In this document: piece by piece, positions 1-8,745 of the stretch
Layout: the number at the start of each line of letters is the position of its first letter
How positions within the stretch are numbered: position 1 is the first letter of the stretch
Assembly (NCBI GenBank): GCA_036321625.1
Contig: CP143259.1
Location: forward strand, 1,228,001-1,292,000
Source of the DNA: Peptoniphilaceae bacterium AMB_02
Lineage (GTDB): Bacteria > Bacillota > Clostridia > Tissierellales > Peptoniphilaceae
Direction of reading: 5' to 3'
Length of the DNA: 64,000 nucleotides
Position numbers and translations under genes: made by a program
Notes under the pieces: model-generated
The model's database searches: none
Told to the model about the DNA's origin: nothing
What the model saw: only the letters and a program-made list of their open reading frames with translations

Positions 1-165
1 TACAGCTCTGGTCTTTCTACCGAATGTTGCATCAATTAAATTTAAGGAATCTCTATTGTTCTGGACCATTCTCTTAATTGGTGCGGAGTCAGGACTGATA
101 ATTGCAACTATCCTATCCATATGAACATAATTCCCATATCCTATATTAATAAACTCTTTTTGCAT
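1..165 (-). CDS. remA: Extracellular matrix regulatory protein RemA (DUF370), 5' part only
   Basis: The gene is cut by the left window edge; 55 N-terminal codons are present. The start ATG at 165 follows AGGAGC, which overlaps the stop of yicC. The readable protein begins [12 protein letters not shown] and contains [10 protein letters not shown] and [13 protein letters not shown], the hallmark stretches of the RemA/YlzA family. RemA is a small DNA-binding protein that activates matrix and osmoprotection operons in Bacillus. In many Firmicutes it sits between yicC and gmk, which fits the yicC neighbour here. The family call is firm; the target genes in this organism are unknown. Confidence 0.9.
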   Translation of the reverse strand, partial: MQKEFINIGYGNYVHMDRIVAIISPDSAPIKRMVQNNRDSLNLIDATFGRKTRAV

Positions 166-173
166 ATATGCTC

Positions 174-1055
174 CTATTCAATATTTTGAATTTGTTCTTT
201 TAATTTATCGATTCCTACCTTAACGTCAATAACATCATCAGTTATACAGACATCGCTTGATTTCGCACTTATTGTGTTAATTTCCCTATTTAACTCCTGA
301 GTAATAAAATCCAGTTTTCTACCGATAGCAGAGCTGGTTTCAAGATTTTCTCTAAATTGAGCTATATGAGACTTTAGTCTCACTAATTCCTCATTTATAT
401 CCGATCTTTCAGCAAAGAAAACAACTTCAGAATTGAGTTTTTCAAACTCATATTCTCCGTGATCATCGACAAGAGCATGAACTTTTTCAGTTAATTTTTC
501 TCTATATTCATCAATTACAAATGGAGCACGTTTTTCGATATTTTTAACTTTTTCTTCTATATAGGAAATATTTTCAGCTAAGTCTATGTATAAAGCTTCA
601 CCTTCTCTTAATCGCATATTATATAAGGCATCCACCGCTTGACTTACTGCATTGCATACAACCTCTTCAACTAGATCCAAATCCAATTCTTTTGGTTTAA
701 ACTCAATTATCTCGTTATTAAGTAGAATATGCTCCAGTTTTAATTTATGATCTAAACCTAGATGATCCATTAGCATTTCCAAATTATCTTTCATAAGCTT
801 GGCGATATCTTTATCCACTACAACATCTGATTTGGATTCCGAAGTATTTTCATCTTTGATATAGACATCCACACGACCTCTAGAGATTTTTCTCTTAATA
901 ATGTTCTTTATTTTTTCATCTAAAAACATTAAATATACAGGCATTTTTACTTGTATATCTAAGTACTTATTGTTTACAGATTTTATATCAGCATTAATAC
1001 CTATTATTTCGTTGGAAGCAGAACCTCTTCCATATCCTGTCATTGATTTAATCAT
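174..1055 (-). CDS. yicC: YicC family endoribonuclease
   Basis: The protein begins [11 protein letters not shown], the invariant N-terminus of YicC proteins, and ends with [18 protein letters not shown], the conserved C-terminal DUF1732 motif. I chose the ATG at 1055 because it is preceded by TGGAGGT; an upstream ATG in frame at 1094 would add 13 residues not found in the family. Length is 293 aa, normal. YicC proteins are RNA endonucleases linked to sRNA turnover and stationary-phase survival. The gene is followed directly by remA, whose ribosome site overlaps its stop codon, so the two are translationally close. Confidence 0.93.
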   Translation of the reverse strand: MIKSMTGYGRGSASNEIIGINADIKSVNNKYLDIQVKMPVYLMFLDEKIKNIIKRKISRGRVDVYIKDENTSESKSDVVVDKDIAKLMKDNLEMLMDHLGLDHKLKLEHILLNNEIIEFKPKELDLDLVEEVVCNAVSQAVDALYNMRLREGEALYIDLAENISYIEEKVKNIEKRAPFVIDEYREKLTEKVHALVDDHGEYEFEKLNSEVVFFAERSDINEELVRLKSHIAQFRENLETSSAIGRKLDFITQELNREINTISAKSSDVCITDDVIDVKVGIDKLKEQIQNIE

Positions 1056-1112
1056 ATTTGTACCTCCACAATTACTATCATAAACATCATGCAATAAATA
1101 GTCAATTATTTA

Positions 1113-1158
1113 TTACGAAATCGTAACAGTTTTTGATGGATTTAATATATGTTATACT
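1113..1158 (+). promoter_or_regulatory. Probable rqcH promoter with extended -10 and a dyad
   Basis: TGTTATACT at 1150-1158 is a good extended -10 element for the rightward gene at 1190. Just upstream, TTACGAAATCGTAA (1113-1126) has perfect 6-bp arms and could be an operator shared with the divergent yicC unit. No clear -35 box is present, which is usual with an extended -10. The operator role is inference. Confidence 0.5.
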
Positions 1159-1189
1159 AATAATAAATATTTTAAAATGAAGGTGAAAT

Positions 1190-2941
1190 ATGAGTTTTGA
1201 TGGAATAACTACAAGATCGATTATAAGTGAATTAAGTAAAATGGTTGGAGCAAGGATAAATCGAGTAAACCAGCCTGAATCACTGGATATAATACTAATA
1301 CTACACAAAGGTGTTACTAAGAACCTGCTTTTAACTGCAAATTCAAATGTGCCCAGATTTCATATAATTAATGATACACCAAAAAACCCTATGACCCCGC
1401 CTAATTTTTGTATGGTTTTAAGAAAGCATATACAAGGCGGAATAGTAAAGTCAATTTCACAGTACAAGCTCGACAGAGTAGTAAAATTGGAAATCAGTAC
1501 CTATGATGAAATGGGTTACCCATGTGTAAAATCTTTGGTTATAGAAATCATGGGCAGGCATTCCAATATAATTTTGCTTGATGATAATAATAAAATAATA
1601 GACTCAATAAAAAGAGTAACAATGGATATGAGTCGAATAAGGCAAATACTGCCTGGTGCAACATATAATATCATCGAAGATGATAAAAAAGATTTGCTTA
1701 AAGAAGATGTACTCCCATCTCAGTTATTTGATTTTACAAAAAGTAATGCAGCTTATAAGTCTTTTTACATGAATTACACCGGACTTAGTCCGCTAATCAG
1801 CAAAGAAATAATCTATAGATCCGGATTAGATGTAGATATAAAATTAAATAATCTTGAAAAATTAGACATTGAAAATATTGACAATGAATTTATTAAAATC
1901 AGAAATCTAATAAGAGACAAGGACTTTAAGCCCTATCTATTACTCTCTTTAACCGGAGACAAAGCTGTTGGCTTCTACCCTATTGAGATAAATCATTTGG
2001 GTGGACAACTTACGACTAATGAAACCATGAGTCAGGTTTTGGAAGAATACTATGGAACTAAAGATAATTCAGATAGATTAAACCAAATGATCTCCAATAT
2101 TTTAAAGGTGGTAAATAATAGGATAAAAAGATCTCAAAACAAATTGATTCAGCAAATATCAGAACTGGAAGAATCTCAAAATAGAGATATCTATAAAGTA
2201 TATGCAGATCTTATATCAGCCAATATTCACTTAATAAATAGAGGCGTGGAATCAGTAAAACTGCAGAACTTTTATACTGAAGACCTAGAGACATTAGACA
2301 TACCTCTTGATATTAAACTAAGTCCTCAACAAAATGCGCAACACTATTATAAAAAGTACTCAAAACTAAAGAAAACAGAAGAAGTGCTCTCCGATGAAAT
2401 CCCAAAACTTAAGGAGGAAATAAACTATTTAAACCAAGTAAAATTGACACTAAGTTCCATAACAGAAGTAGATGAAATCCAAGAAATCAGAGAGGAATTA
2501 TCAAAAGGCGGATACCTGAAACTTAGTAAAGCAAAGAGCAAAAATAAATCGTCTGCGCCTTCAAAACCTCTTAAATTCATTACTTCAGACGGACTAAACG
2601 TATATGTAGGTAAGAACAATAGACAAAATGATGAACTGACATTAAAATTTGCCTCAAAATCGGATTTGTTTTTCCACGCTCAGAAAGTTCCCGGAGCACA
2701 TGTAATACTTAAAACGGACTCAAAGGAAATATCTGACAAATCAATATATGAAGCAGCATATTTAGCAGCCAAATATAGCAGTTTGAAAGATGAAAATCAA
2801 GTTATGATAGATTATACAGAAAAGAAAAATGTCTATAAAGCAAAGGGGGCAAAGCCGGGAATGGTTTACTATAACGACTTTAAATCTATATTAGTAGATT
2901 TAAGCGATCAGAGTATATTAAGAGGTATTGAGATTAAGTAA
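1190..2941 (+). CDS. rqcH: Ribosome quality control protein RqcH (NFACT family)
   Basis: At 583 aa this has the full NFACT layout: NFACT-N domain (about 1-200), helix-hairpin region, a long charged coiled coil (about 290-420) and an NFACT-R RNA-binding domain (about 450-545, with FASKSDLFFHAQKVPGAHVI). The functionally essential Asp-Arg pair is visible as D95-R96 in KLDRVVKL. RqcH binds stalled 50S subunits with peptidyl-tRNA and recruits tRNA-Ala to add alanine tails that mark the chain for degradation. Older annotation calls it fibronectin-binding protein FbpA. The start follows GAAGGTGAAAT. It is a monocistronic rightward gene with its own terminator. Confidence 0.95.
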   Translation: MSFDGITTRSIISELSKMVGARINRVNQPESLDIILILHKGVTKNLLLTANSNVPRFHIINDTPKNPMTPPNFCMVLRKHIQGGIVKSISQYKLDRVVKLEISTYDEMGYPCVKSLVIEIMGRHSNIILLDDNNKIIDSIKRVTMDMSRIRQILPGATYNIIEDDKKDLLKEDVLPSQLFDFTKSNAAYKSFYMNYTGLSPLISKEIIYRSGLDVDIKLNNLEKLDIENIDNEFIKIRNLIRDKDFKPYLLLSLTGDKAVGFYPIEINHLGGQLTTNETMSQVLEEYYGTKDNSDRLNQMISNILKVVNNRIKRSQNKLIQQISELEESQNRDIYKVYADLISANIHLINRGVESVKLQNFYTEDLETLDIPLDIKLSPQQNAQHYYKKYSKLKKTEEVLSDEIPKLKEEINYLNQVKLTLSSITEVDEIQEIREELSKGGYLKLSKAKSKNKSSAPSKPLKFITSDGLNVYVGKNNRQNDELTLKFASKSDLFFHAQKVPGAHVILKTDSKEISDKSIYEAAYLAAKYSSLKDENQVMIDYTEKKNVYKAKGAKPGMVYYNDFKSILVDLSDQSILRGIEIK

Positions 2942-2948
2942 TAAATGA

Positions 2949-2978
2949 GACTCAGGTTAATTAACCTGAGTCACTTTT
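2949..2978. terminator. Intrinsic terminator after rqcH, possibly bidirectional
   Basis: GACTCAGGTT-AATT-AACCTGAGTC is a perfect 10-bp stem (2949-2972) followed by ACTTTTTA. It lies 8 bp after the rqcH stop. On the other strand the downstream tract is also T-rich, so it may also stop the long leftward pyrR cluster. Confidence 0.85.
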
Positions 2979-3016
2979 TAACAATCTGTAATTATAGAGC
3001 ATAATGAGATAAAAAA

Positions 3017-3544
3017 CTATCCTCTTGTCTCGATAGATATATTATCGTACCCATCGATTTCATGTATCTTTACAATAACAAATTCCGACTTGGAGGTCGG
3101 TATGTTTTTACCAATGAAATTGGGCTTTATCGGTAACTCTCTATGTCCTCTATCGACCATTGCAACCATTTCGATTTTTCCCGGTCTACCTATCCTGCTA
3201 ATGGCATCCAATGCAGCTCTGACTGTTCTACCGGAGGAGATTACATCGTCAACGAGTATTACCTTTTTACCGTCAATACTTATATCACAATCGCTTGTCA
3301 CGGCATCTGTATTTACTTTTTTATCGTCTCTATAAGCTGAAATATCCAAGAAAAAGCAAGGTAGTTCTACTCCCTCAAAAGCATAGATATTTTCCGTTAA
3401 TCTTTTAGCAATAGGATATCCTCTAGTCAATACTCCTAAAAATATAATATCTTCCGTACCTTTATTTTGTTCCAGGATTTCATGAGAAATCCTTCTTAAA
3501 ATTCTATTAAATCCTTGTTCGTCAACAAATGTTTTCGTATCCAT
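3017..3544 (-). CDS. pyrR: PyrR, pyrimidine operon regulator / uracil phosphoribosyltransferase
   Basis: The 175-aa protein carries the PRPP loop VILVDDVISSGRT (95-107), the PyrR-typical GVLTRGYPIAKRL and the ending VDRGHRELPI. PyrR binds anti-terminator RNA in pyrimidine mRNAs when UMP is bound and has weak UPRTase activity. Its start overlaps the 3' end of the rluD-type gene by 23 bp, so it is translationally coupled as the last gene of the leftward cluster. No pyr biosynthetic genes lie in this window, so its targets must be elsewhere. Confidence 0.94.
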   Translation of the reverse strand: MDTKTFVDEQGFNRILRRISHEILEQNKGTEDIIFLGVLTRGYPIAKRLTENIYAFEGVELPCFFLDISAYRDDKKVNTDAVTSDCDISIDGKKVILVDDVISSGRTVRAALDAISRIGRPGKIEMVAMVDRGHRELPIKPNFIGKNIPTSKSEFVIVKIHEIDGYDNISIETRG

Positions 3545-4451
3545 TTTTATACCTCAAATTCAATTTTTCCAAGGAAGATCTAAATTGTTCGCCTGGTTTA
3601 ACGGTAAAGCACATCGGCTTATTTAAAATAGGGTGATTGAATTCTAAATAGTAAGCATGTAATAAATGATGCTCAGTATTTATTTTTTCTTTCTTGTACC
3701 CATATACCTTATCACCGACTATTGGATGGCCTATGAACTTAAGATGGACTCTTATTTGATGTGTTCTTCCCGTATGAAGTGATATATCTAATAAACTATA
3801 ATCACCATTATAATCAATAGTACTATACTCAGTCAATGCAGGTCTGGAATTAACATCAGTTACTTCCATTTTAGTCCGGTTTGTCATCGATCTTCCGACT
3901 GGTTTATCGATTAAACCGCTGACAGGGTCTGGTCTACCATGTACTACAGCCAGATATTTTTTAACTATTTCTCTATCTTTAAACATCCTCTTAAGAATTT
4001 CGTGTGTATCATTGTCTTTAGCAATTATAAGTAGACCGGTAGTGTCTTTGTCCAATCTATGTACAATACCCGGCCTATCTGAACCACCAAGATCAGATAG
4101 CTTTTCGGTGTAGTTTAAAAGAGAATTAACTAGTGTTCCGGATCTATTTGACATGCTTGGATGAACTACCAGGTCATGAGGCTTATTGACTATAATTATA
4201 TAATCGTCTTCGTATACAATATCAAGAGCTATTTCTTCAGGGGTTAAAACAATACTCTCATCTTCGATATGACCGATTATTTTATCCCCTCTAACTAATT
4301 TATAGCTAGGTTTTACTGCTTCTTCGTTAACTACAATATTTTTATTCTTTATGTTTCTAGTTACCATAGATCTTGAAATATTCAAGGCTTCAGATAAAAA
4401 TTTGTCTATTCTTTCAAGATTGTCATCTTCAATAATTTTATTTATATTCAA
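3522..4451 (-). CDS. RluA/RluD family 23S rRNA pseudouridine synthase
   Basis: The 309-aa protein has an N-terminal S4 RNA-binding domain (about 12-70) and an RluA-type catalytic domain. The motif GIVHRLDKDTTGLL contains the catalytic Asp134. HTGRTHQIRVHL and GDKVYG are further family motifs. It isomerises specific uridines of large-subunit rRNA; the exact sites cannot be read from sequence, so I give no symbol, although the position after lspA matches B. subtilis ylyB. It is 2 bp downstream of ung and overlaps pyrR. Confidence 0.92.
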   Translation of the reverse strand: MNINKIIEDDNLERIDKFLSEALNISRSMVTRNIKNKNIVVNEEAVKPSYKLVRGDKIIGHIEDESIVLTPEEIALDIVYEDDYIIIVNKPHDLVVHPSMSNRSGTLVNSLLNYTEKLSDLGGSDRPGIVHRLDKDTTGLLIIAKDNDTHEILKRMFKDREIVKKYLAVVHGRPDPVSGLIDKPVGRSMTNRTKMEVTDVNSRPALTEYSTIDYNGDYSLLDISLHTGRTHQIRVHLKFIGHPIVGDKVYGYKKEKINTEHHLLHAYYLEFNHPILNKPMCFTVKPGEQFRSSLEKLNLRYKNGYENIC

Positions 4452-4453
4452 TT

Positions 4454-5137
4454 CTATACCCCTATATTCTCAATCTGCCAGTCGATAGCTTCCATATCAT
4501 TTTTAACTAAAAAATTGTTTGCAGCCGAAAAATGAGAACATCCTAAAAAACCCCTATGTGCAGAAAGTGGAGAAGGATGTGTGGATTTCAGAATTAAATG
4601 ATTATTGTTTGTTATTAACGAAATCTTATCTTGTGCATGTCTTCCCCATAACAAAAACACAATCGGTTTATCTCTATTGTTGAGCTCCATAATTATCCTG
4701 TCTGTAAAATAGTTCCATCCTATTTTACTATGAGAATTAGGAGAACCTCTTCTTACAGTAAGTGTGGTATTTAATAGAAGTACACCTTGTTTTGCCCACT
4801 TTAAGAGGTAACCATTATCTGGAATATAACATCCTAGATCTCTGTTTAACTCCTTGTAAATATTTAAAAGTGAAGGCGGTATTCTTATCCCGGGTTTAAC
4901 AGAAAAACTGAAACCATGAGCTTGACCTGGACCATGATAAGGATCCTGTCCTATTATTACGACTTTTGTGCTATTAAAAGGAACTTCCTTAATCGAGCTG
5001 AATATCTCATACATATCCGGAAATATCTCATAATTTTTATATTCGTCAATTAATAGTTTTCTAAGATTTTTATAATACGGCTTATCAAATTCATCAAATA
5101 TTAAATTGTCCCAGTCATTTCCAATGCTTACATTCAT
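4454..5137 (-). CDS. ung: Uracil-DNA glycosylase, family 1
   Basis: All family-1 motifs are present: GQDPYHGPGQAHGFSFSV with the water-activating Asp65, LLLNTTLTVRRGSPNSH, VFLLWGRHAQ, and the DNA-intercalating loop HPSPLSAHRGF. It removes uracil from DNA to start base-excision repair. At 227 aa it is standard length. Its start overlaps the lspA stop by 4 bp (ATGA). Placing ung inside the lspA-rluD-pyrR string is unusual compared with Bacillus, but the spacing shows that it belongs to the transcript. Confidence 0.96.
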   Translation of the reverse strand: MNVSIGNDWDNLIFDEFDKPYYKNLRKLLIDEYKNYEIFPDMYEIFSSIKEVPFNSTKVVIIGQDPYHGPGQAHGFSFSVKPGIRIPPSLLNIYKELNRDLGCYIPDNGYLLKWAKQGVLLLNTTLTVRRGSPNSHSKIGWNYFTDRIIMELNNRDKPIVFLLWGRHAQDKISLITNNNHLILKSTHPSPLSAHRGFLGCSHFSAANNFLVKNDMEAIDWQIENIGV

Positions 5138-5598
5138 TTTTTACCTGCATCCTTATCAAAAATTACAATCAGCATAATTAAAACTGCACCAATTACTACA
5201 CATATATCCGCCACATTAAATACGGGGAAATCATAATAACCCCAAAATCTCACAAAGATAAAATCAACTACATATTCTCTGATTATCCTGTCTATTAAAT
5301 TGCCAATTGCACCTGCAACTACAAAAGACAGTGATAATTTCATTAGAGTGCTTGTAGTATGATAATTTTTAAGCATATAGTACACAATAAAAGAACAAAC
5401 TGTAATGGTAATTATTATAAAAAAGACCGAGCGACCTTGGAGTATACCAAATGCTGCACCTCTATTTTCAACATAAGTTAGTTCTAAAAATTTATCTATC
5501 AATACTTTACTTTCATTTCCCTTAAGATAATTTACTGCAAAGTATTTAGTTATTTGATCCAGTATTATCAATACTGCAATTATTAAAAAATAAATCAT
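5134..5598 (-). CDS. lspA: Lipoprotein signal peptidase (signal peptidase II)
   Basis: A 154-aa protein with four predicted membrane segments (about 1-20, 58-76, 88-105, 128-150). It carries the aspartic-protease signature NRGAAFG, AGAIGNLIDR with Asp103 and FNVADI with Asp131. It cuts the signal peptide of lipid-modified prolipoproteins in the cytoplasmic membrane. The gene starts 5 bp after the ylmH stop and overlaps ung by 4 bp. Confidence 0.96.
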   Translation of the reverse strand: MIYFLIIAVLIILDQITKYFAVNYLKGNESKVLIDKFLELTYVENRGAAFGILQGRSVFFIIITITVCSFIVYYMLKNYHTTSTLMKLSLSFVVAGAIGNLIDRIIREYVVDFIFVRFWGYYDFPVFNVADICVVIGAVLIMLIVIFDKDAGKK

Positions 5599-5602
5599 CG
5601 CA

Positions 5603-6361
5603 TTAACCCTTTTTGTAATATTTTATAAATATTCTACCTTTTTTACTATTTCCACCAATACTTTCAAGCACGAATCTACCGATTCCGGAAACCGAAATCT
5701 CATCATTTTCTTCTATTTTTGCATCAACAGAATCATTAATTTCATGGTTTAACTTTACTTTTCCGGATTTAATATGCTTTTGTGCTTTATTTCTGGAATA
5801 GTTTAGCATAAGCGCAATTAATGCATCTAATCTTAGGGAAGAAATAGAACCCGATTTTAAATTAATGTCAAAGCTTGGTTCATGTAAAAAAGGTATATCT
5901 TTGATTACCGGTCTAACAGCACTATTTTTTATGCTTGTAAGACCATTTTTTACATCGTCAACAACATCTTTTAAGATCGCAAATTCTAACCTGTCATCAC
6001 AGAAGACTATATCGCCTATTTTACATCTTTTAATCCCGAGACTTAACAAAGCTCCCAATACATCTCTATGTTCAATAGCCTGATGAATGGGTTCAATATA
6101 AAAAACTTTTACCGCATCTTTCTCGTCTCCTACAATTATAACTTTTCTTTCAGTATCAGCTCCAGGCTCAACTATAGAAAAATCAATATCCATGTTTTTT
6201 AGAAGTTCACATGCATATTTAAATTCGGTAGGAGTTAAAAAATCAGTATTAAAAGACTTACTACTCTTTAAGTAAATAGCGGCTTTATATAGTATATCTT
6301 TAATCGTCTTTTTGGTATCACGATCTTGTATATAGTTTAAACTATTAGTCAAATTTCTCAA
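5603..6361 (-). CDS. ylmH: YlmH-type RNA-binding protein with C-terminal S4 domain
   Basis: The 252-aa protein matches the YlmH family: an N-terminal alpha/beta region (about 30-160) with VLGALLSLGIKRCKIGDI and a C-terminal S4 domain (about 175-245, LRLDALIALMLNYSRNKAQ and IKSGKVKLNH). YlmH has been linked to ribosome rescue and to division-gene neighbourhoods. Gene position between sepF and lspA fits. A terminator lies between sepF and this gene, so its transcription may be reduced or come from a separate promoter. Confidence 0.88.
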   Translation of the reverse strand: MRNLTNSLNYIQDRDTKKTIKDILYKAAIYLKSSKSFNTDFLTPTEFKYACELLKNMDIDFSIVEPGADTERKVIIVGDEKDAVKVFYIEPIHQAIEHRDVLGALLSLGIKRCKIGDIVFCDDRLEFAILKDVVDDVKNGLTSIKNSAVRPVIKDIPFLHEPSFDINLKSGSISSLRLDALIALMLNYSRNKAQKHIKSGKVKLNHEINDSVDAKIEENDEISVSGIGRFVLESIGGNSKKGRIFIKYYKKG

Positions 6362-6381
6362 TATTAACTCCAGTGCAATTT

Positions 6382-6405
6382 AAAAAGAGGACTATAACAT
6401 CCTCT
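6382..6405 (-). terminator. Intrinsic terminator after sepF
   Basis: Leftward, AGAGGA-TGTTATAG-TCCTCT is followed by TTTTTAAA. The stem is short (6-7 bp) but the T-tract is good. It separates sepF from ylmH inside what otherwise looks like one operon. Confidence 0.65.
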
Positions 6406-6416
6406 AGTTTTAAATA

Positions 6417-6908
6417 TTATAATTGGTAAAATCCTTTTGCTTGGATTTGTTCTTTTAGTTTACCATCTATTTCTACATCTTTTGGAGCAATTACAAATAT
6501 ATCTTTTGTCACTTTTTGAATCTTGCCATCCAATGCATAAATGCCACCACTTACAAAATCGAAGATTTGTCTCTTTTTATCCATCTCAAGCATCTCTAGA
6601 TTAAGTACTACAACTCTTCTGGCAACAATATCATCGATTATATGTGGTCCATCATCAAAAGTTATAGGTTCATGAATATTTATCTTAGTTCTGTCAATAG
6701 TACTTGATTGTAAGCTCACAATATTACTCCTTTTAGGTATTGGTTTTTCGTATGTTGAATAACTTTCATCTTTTGCAGTCTCAGTAGCAGAAGAAACATC
6801 TGAGATTTTCTCAGTTTCGTAACCATCGTCTTTATAATCATAGTCATCATCGTAATATTCTTCTTCTATTCCTATAACACTTTTTATTTTATCAAATAAT
6901 CCCGCCAT
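6417..6908 (-). CDS. sepF: Cell division protein SepF
   Basis: The 163-aa protein has the SepF plan: an amphipathic N-terminal membrane-binding helix (MAGLFDKIKSVIG), an acidic linker (about 18-70), then a conserved C-terminal domain with PHIIDDIVARRVVVLNLE, IFDFVSGGIYAL and IFVIAPKDVEI. SepF forms rings that anchor and bundle FtsZ at the septum. It lies 14 bp after ylmE, matching the usual ylmE-sepF order. Confidence 0.95.
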   Translation of the reverse strand: MAGLFDKIKSVIGIEEEYYDDDYDYKDDGYETEKISDVSSATETAKDESYSTYEKPIPKRSNIVSLQSSTIDRTKINIHEPITFDDGPHIIDDIVARRVVVLNLEMLEMDKKRQIFDFVSGGIYALDGKIQKVTKDIFVIAPKDVEIDGKLKEQIQAKGFYQL

Positions 6909-6922
6909 ATTAATCCTCCCAT

Positions 6923-7606
6923 TTAGTAAATCCTATCTCCAAACAAGTATGAGCCTATTCGAATCATATTTGAACCGTTTTCAATTGCCACTTGATAATC
7001 ATGGCTCATACCCATAGATAAGTATTCCATCTTTATATTATTATAATTGATACTCTTAATATCTTCAAATATTTCTTTAAGTTTTTTAAAAACCCATGCT
7101 GTATCTTCTGGTTTTTCGTAATGTGGAGCCATAGTCATTAGCCCTTTAACCTTAATATATTCAAATCCTTCTATATAATCCAGGAAATCTTTTAAATCTT
7201 CTACATAAATTCCGGATTTTGTATCTTCCTTAGAAATATTTACCTGTATTAGTACATCTTGTATTATACCTTCGGACTTGCATCTTTTTTCAATTTCCTT
7301 CACCAATGACTTTCTATCTACCGAATGAATCAATTTAACTCTACCAATGATATCTTTTACTTTATTTGACTGTAAATGTCCTATCATATGATAATTTACT
7401 CCATCCCCTATTTGATCCATCTTAGGGACAAGCTCTTGAACCTTATTTTCTCCGATATCTTTTATTCCTGAATCTATTGCTTCTATAATATCTGGTACGG
7501 GTTTTTGCTTTGTAACGGCAATTAATGTTATGCCTGAGTCTTCAAAACTACATCCTTTTATTTCCTCTATAACTTTTTTTACATTTTCAATATTATCTTT
7601 AATCAT
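6923..7606 (-). CDS. ylmE: YggS/YlmE family pyridoxal-phosphate homeostasis protein
   Basis: A 227-aa single-domain TIM-barrel PLP-binding protein. Lys33 in IAVTKQKP should form the PLP aldimine. HMIGHLQSNKVK, LIHSVD and LSMGMSHDYQVAIENGSNMI are family motifs, with the phosphate-binding end RIGSYLFG. It buffers free PLP and has no known catalytic reaction. Its place just upstream of sepF is conserved in Gram-positives. Confidence 0.95.
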   Translation of the reverse strand: MIKDNIENVKKVIEEIKGCSFEDSGITLIAVTKQKPVPDIIEAIDSGIKDIGENKVQELVPKMDQIGDGVNYHMIGHLQSNKVKDIIGRVKLIHSVDRKSLVKEIEKRCKSEGIIQDVLIQVNISKEDTKSGIYVEDLKDFLDYIEGFEYIKVKGLMTMAPHYEKPEDTAWVFKKLKEIFEDIKSINYNNIKMEYLSMGMSHDYQVAIENGSNMIRIGSYLFGDRIY

Positions 7607-7642
7607 TCAACCACTCCTTAACATGTATAGATTTATCGTATA

Positions 7643-8725
7643 TTATCTTACCGCATCTCCAATCTTCACTCTATTAGGGCGGATAATTACTTCGTCATAA
7701 GCCCTAAGAGTATTGACCGATTCCTCATTGACCTTTATTTGACCATCAATACCGGCGCTTACATAGGTTTTGTTACCGTCATCCTTTATTACTTCCACGG
7801 GAACAGATTCGACATATCCACTACGATTTACTTTCATGACCATTTGAATTCCGTCTTTTTCAAAAACCGATGAACTGGGTAATTGATAACTCATTTTTTT
7901 ATCAAGGATTACAGAAGATTCTAATATTCTAGTATTTTCTATCAAATCATAACCACTATTGAATACTGCCTTGATTAGCATATCTTTGTCCGACTTTGTC
8001 AAATCCAAAATCTCCCCTGTTATGACAGATTCTTCATCTACTTTAATTGAAACCTTATCTCCCTTTTCAGGAATCGATTTGGGATCCGATAATTGTATAA
8101 TTGCATAATATATATTATTATTTACAATCTTAAAAGAGTTTTTAAGAACTTTTATATTCTCTTTTACTTGAGATGGTAGTTTAAAGTCCGAAAGTTCAAA
8201 ACTGTTAAGCAAATTTAAGTCAAATATTTCCTCATATCCGTCCAGTGAGTCATAGAAATAACCTGCAGTCTTTGAATACAATTCAGAATTATTTTTGTAA
8301 TCATTATCAAATAACTTGCCAATTTTTTTCTTCATGTTTTGCTTATTTATCAATGGCGTCTTAATAATAGAATTATTTCCCAATAACCTAAGCCTTTGAG
8401 TCTCCGCATCAATATTAGGAGTTAACTCTTCAGTACTATCTTCTGAAAAATTAAAACTTTCGGATGCTACAGTACCTATTCTGGTACCTACGGGAATTCT
8501 CCCCCTTAACTGAAGAGAATCAAATCGTGCTAATCCGTTAAAATCATAGTATTCTTCATCATAAAAAAAGTAGATTTTCCCCAAATATTCTTCAGAATAT
8601 ACATTTCCTGCGTCTATTTCAACTATGGCAAATTTATAATATTTACTATATAAATTGAAACCTATAATAGAAACGATAAACATAAATATCAAAACTGTTA
8701 TTATTTTTTGACCGTTTCTCTTCAT
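7643..8725 (-). CDS. Membrane-anchored HlyD-like protein of the sepF/ylm cluster
   Basis: The 360-aa protein has one N-terminal membrane segment (about 7-26, VLIFMFIVSIIGFNLY) and a large extracytoplasmic part rich in beta-type stretches, with IPVGTRIGTVAS and a C-terminal barrel-like region (about 215-355). This resembles HlyD/membrane-fusion proteins found beside sepF in clostridia, but no export partner is adjacent. I took the ATG at 8725 because AGGTG lies at the right distance; the in-frame GTG at 8731 overlaps that ribosome site. Function is unknown; a role in envelope or division is inference from location. Confidence 0.6.
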   Translation of the reverse strand: MKRNGQKIITVLIFMFIVSIIGFNLYSKYYKFAIVEIDAGNVYSEEYLGKIYFFYDEEYYDFNGLARFDSLQLRGRIPVGTRIGTVASESFNFSEDSTEELTPNIDAETQRLRLLGNNSIIKTPLINKQNMKKKIGKLFDNDYKNNSELYSKTAGYFYDSLDGYEEIFDLNLLNSFELSDFKLPSQVKENIKVLKNSFKIVNNNIYYAIIQLSDPKSIPEKGDKVSIKVDEESVITGEILDLTKSDKDMLIKAVFNSGYDLIENTRILESSVILDKKMSYQLPSSSVFEKDGIQMVMKVNRSGYVESVPVEVIKDDGNKTYVSAGIDGQIKVNEESVNTLRAYDEVIIRPNRVKIGDAVR

Positions 8726-8745
8726 AATCACACCTATTATTTATA

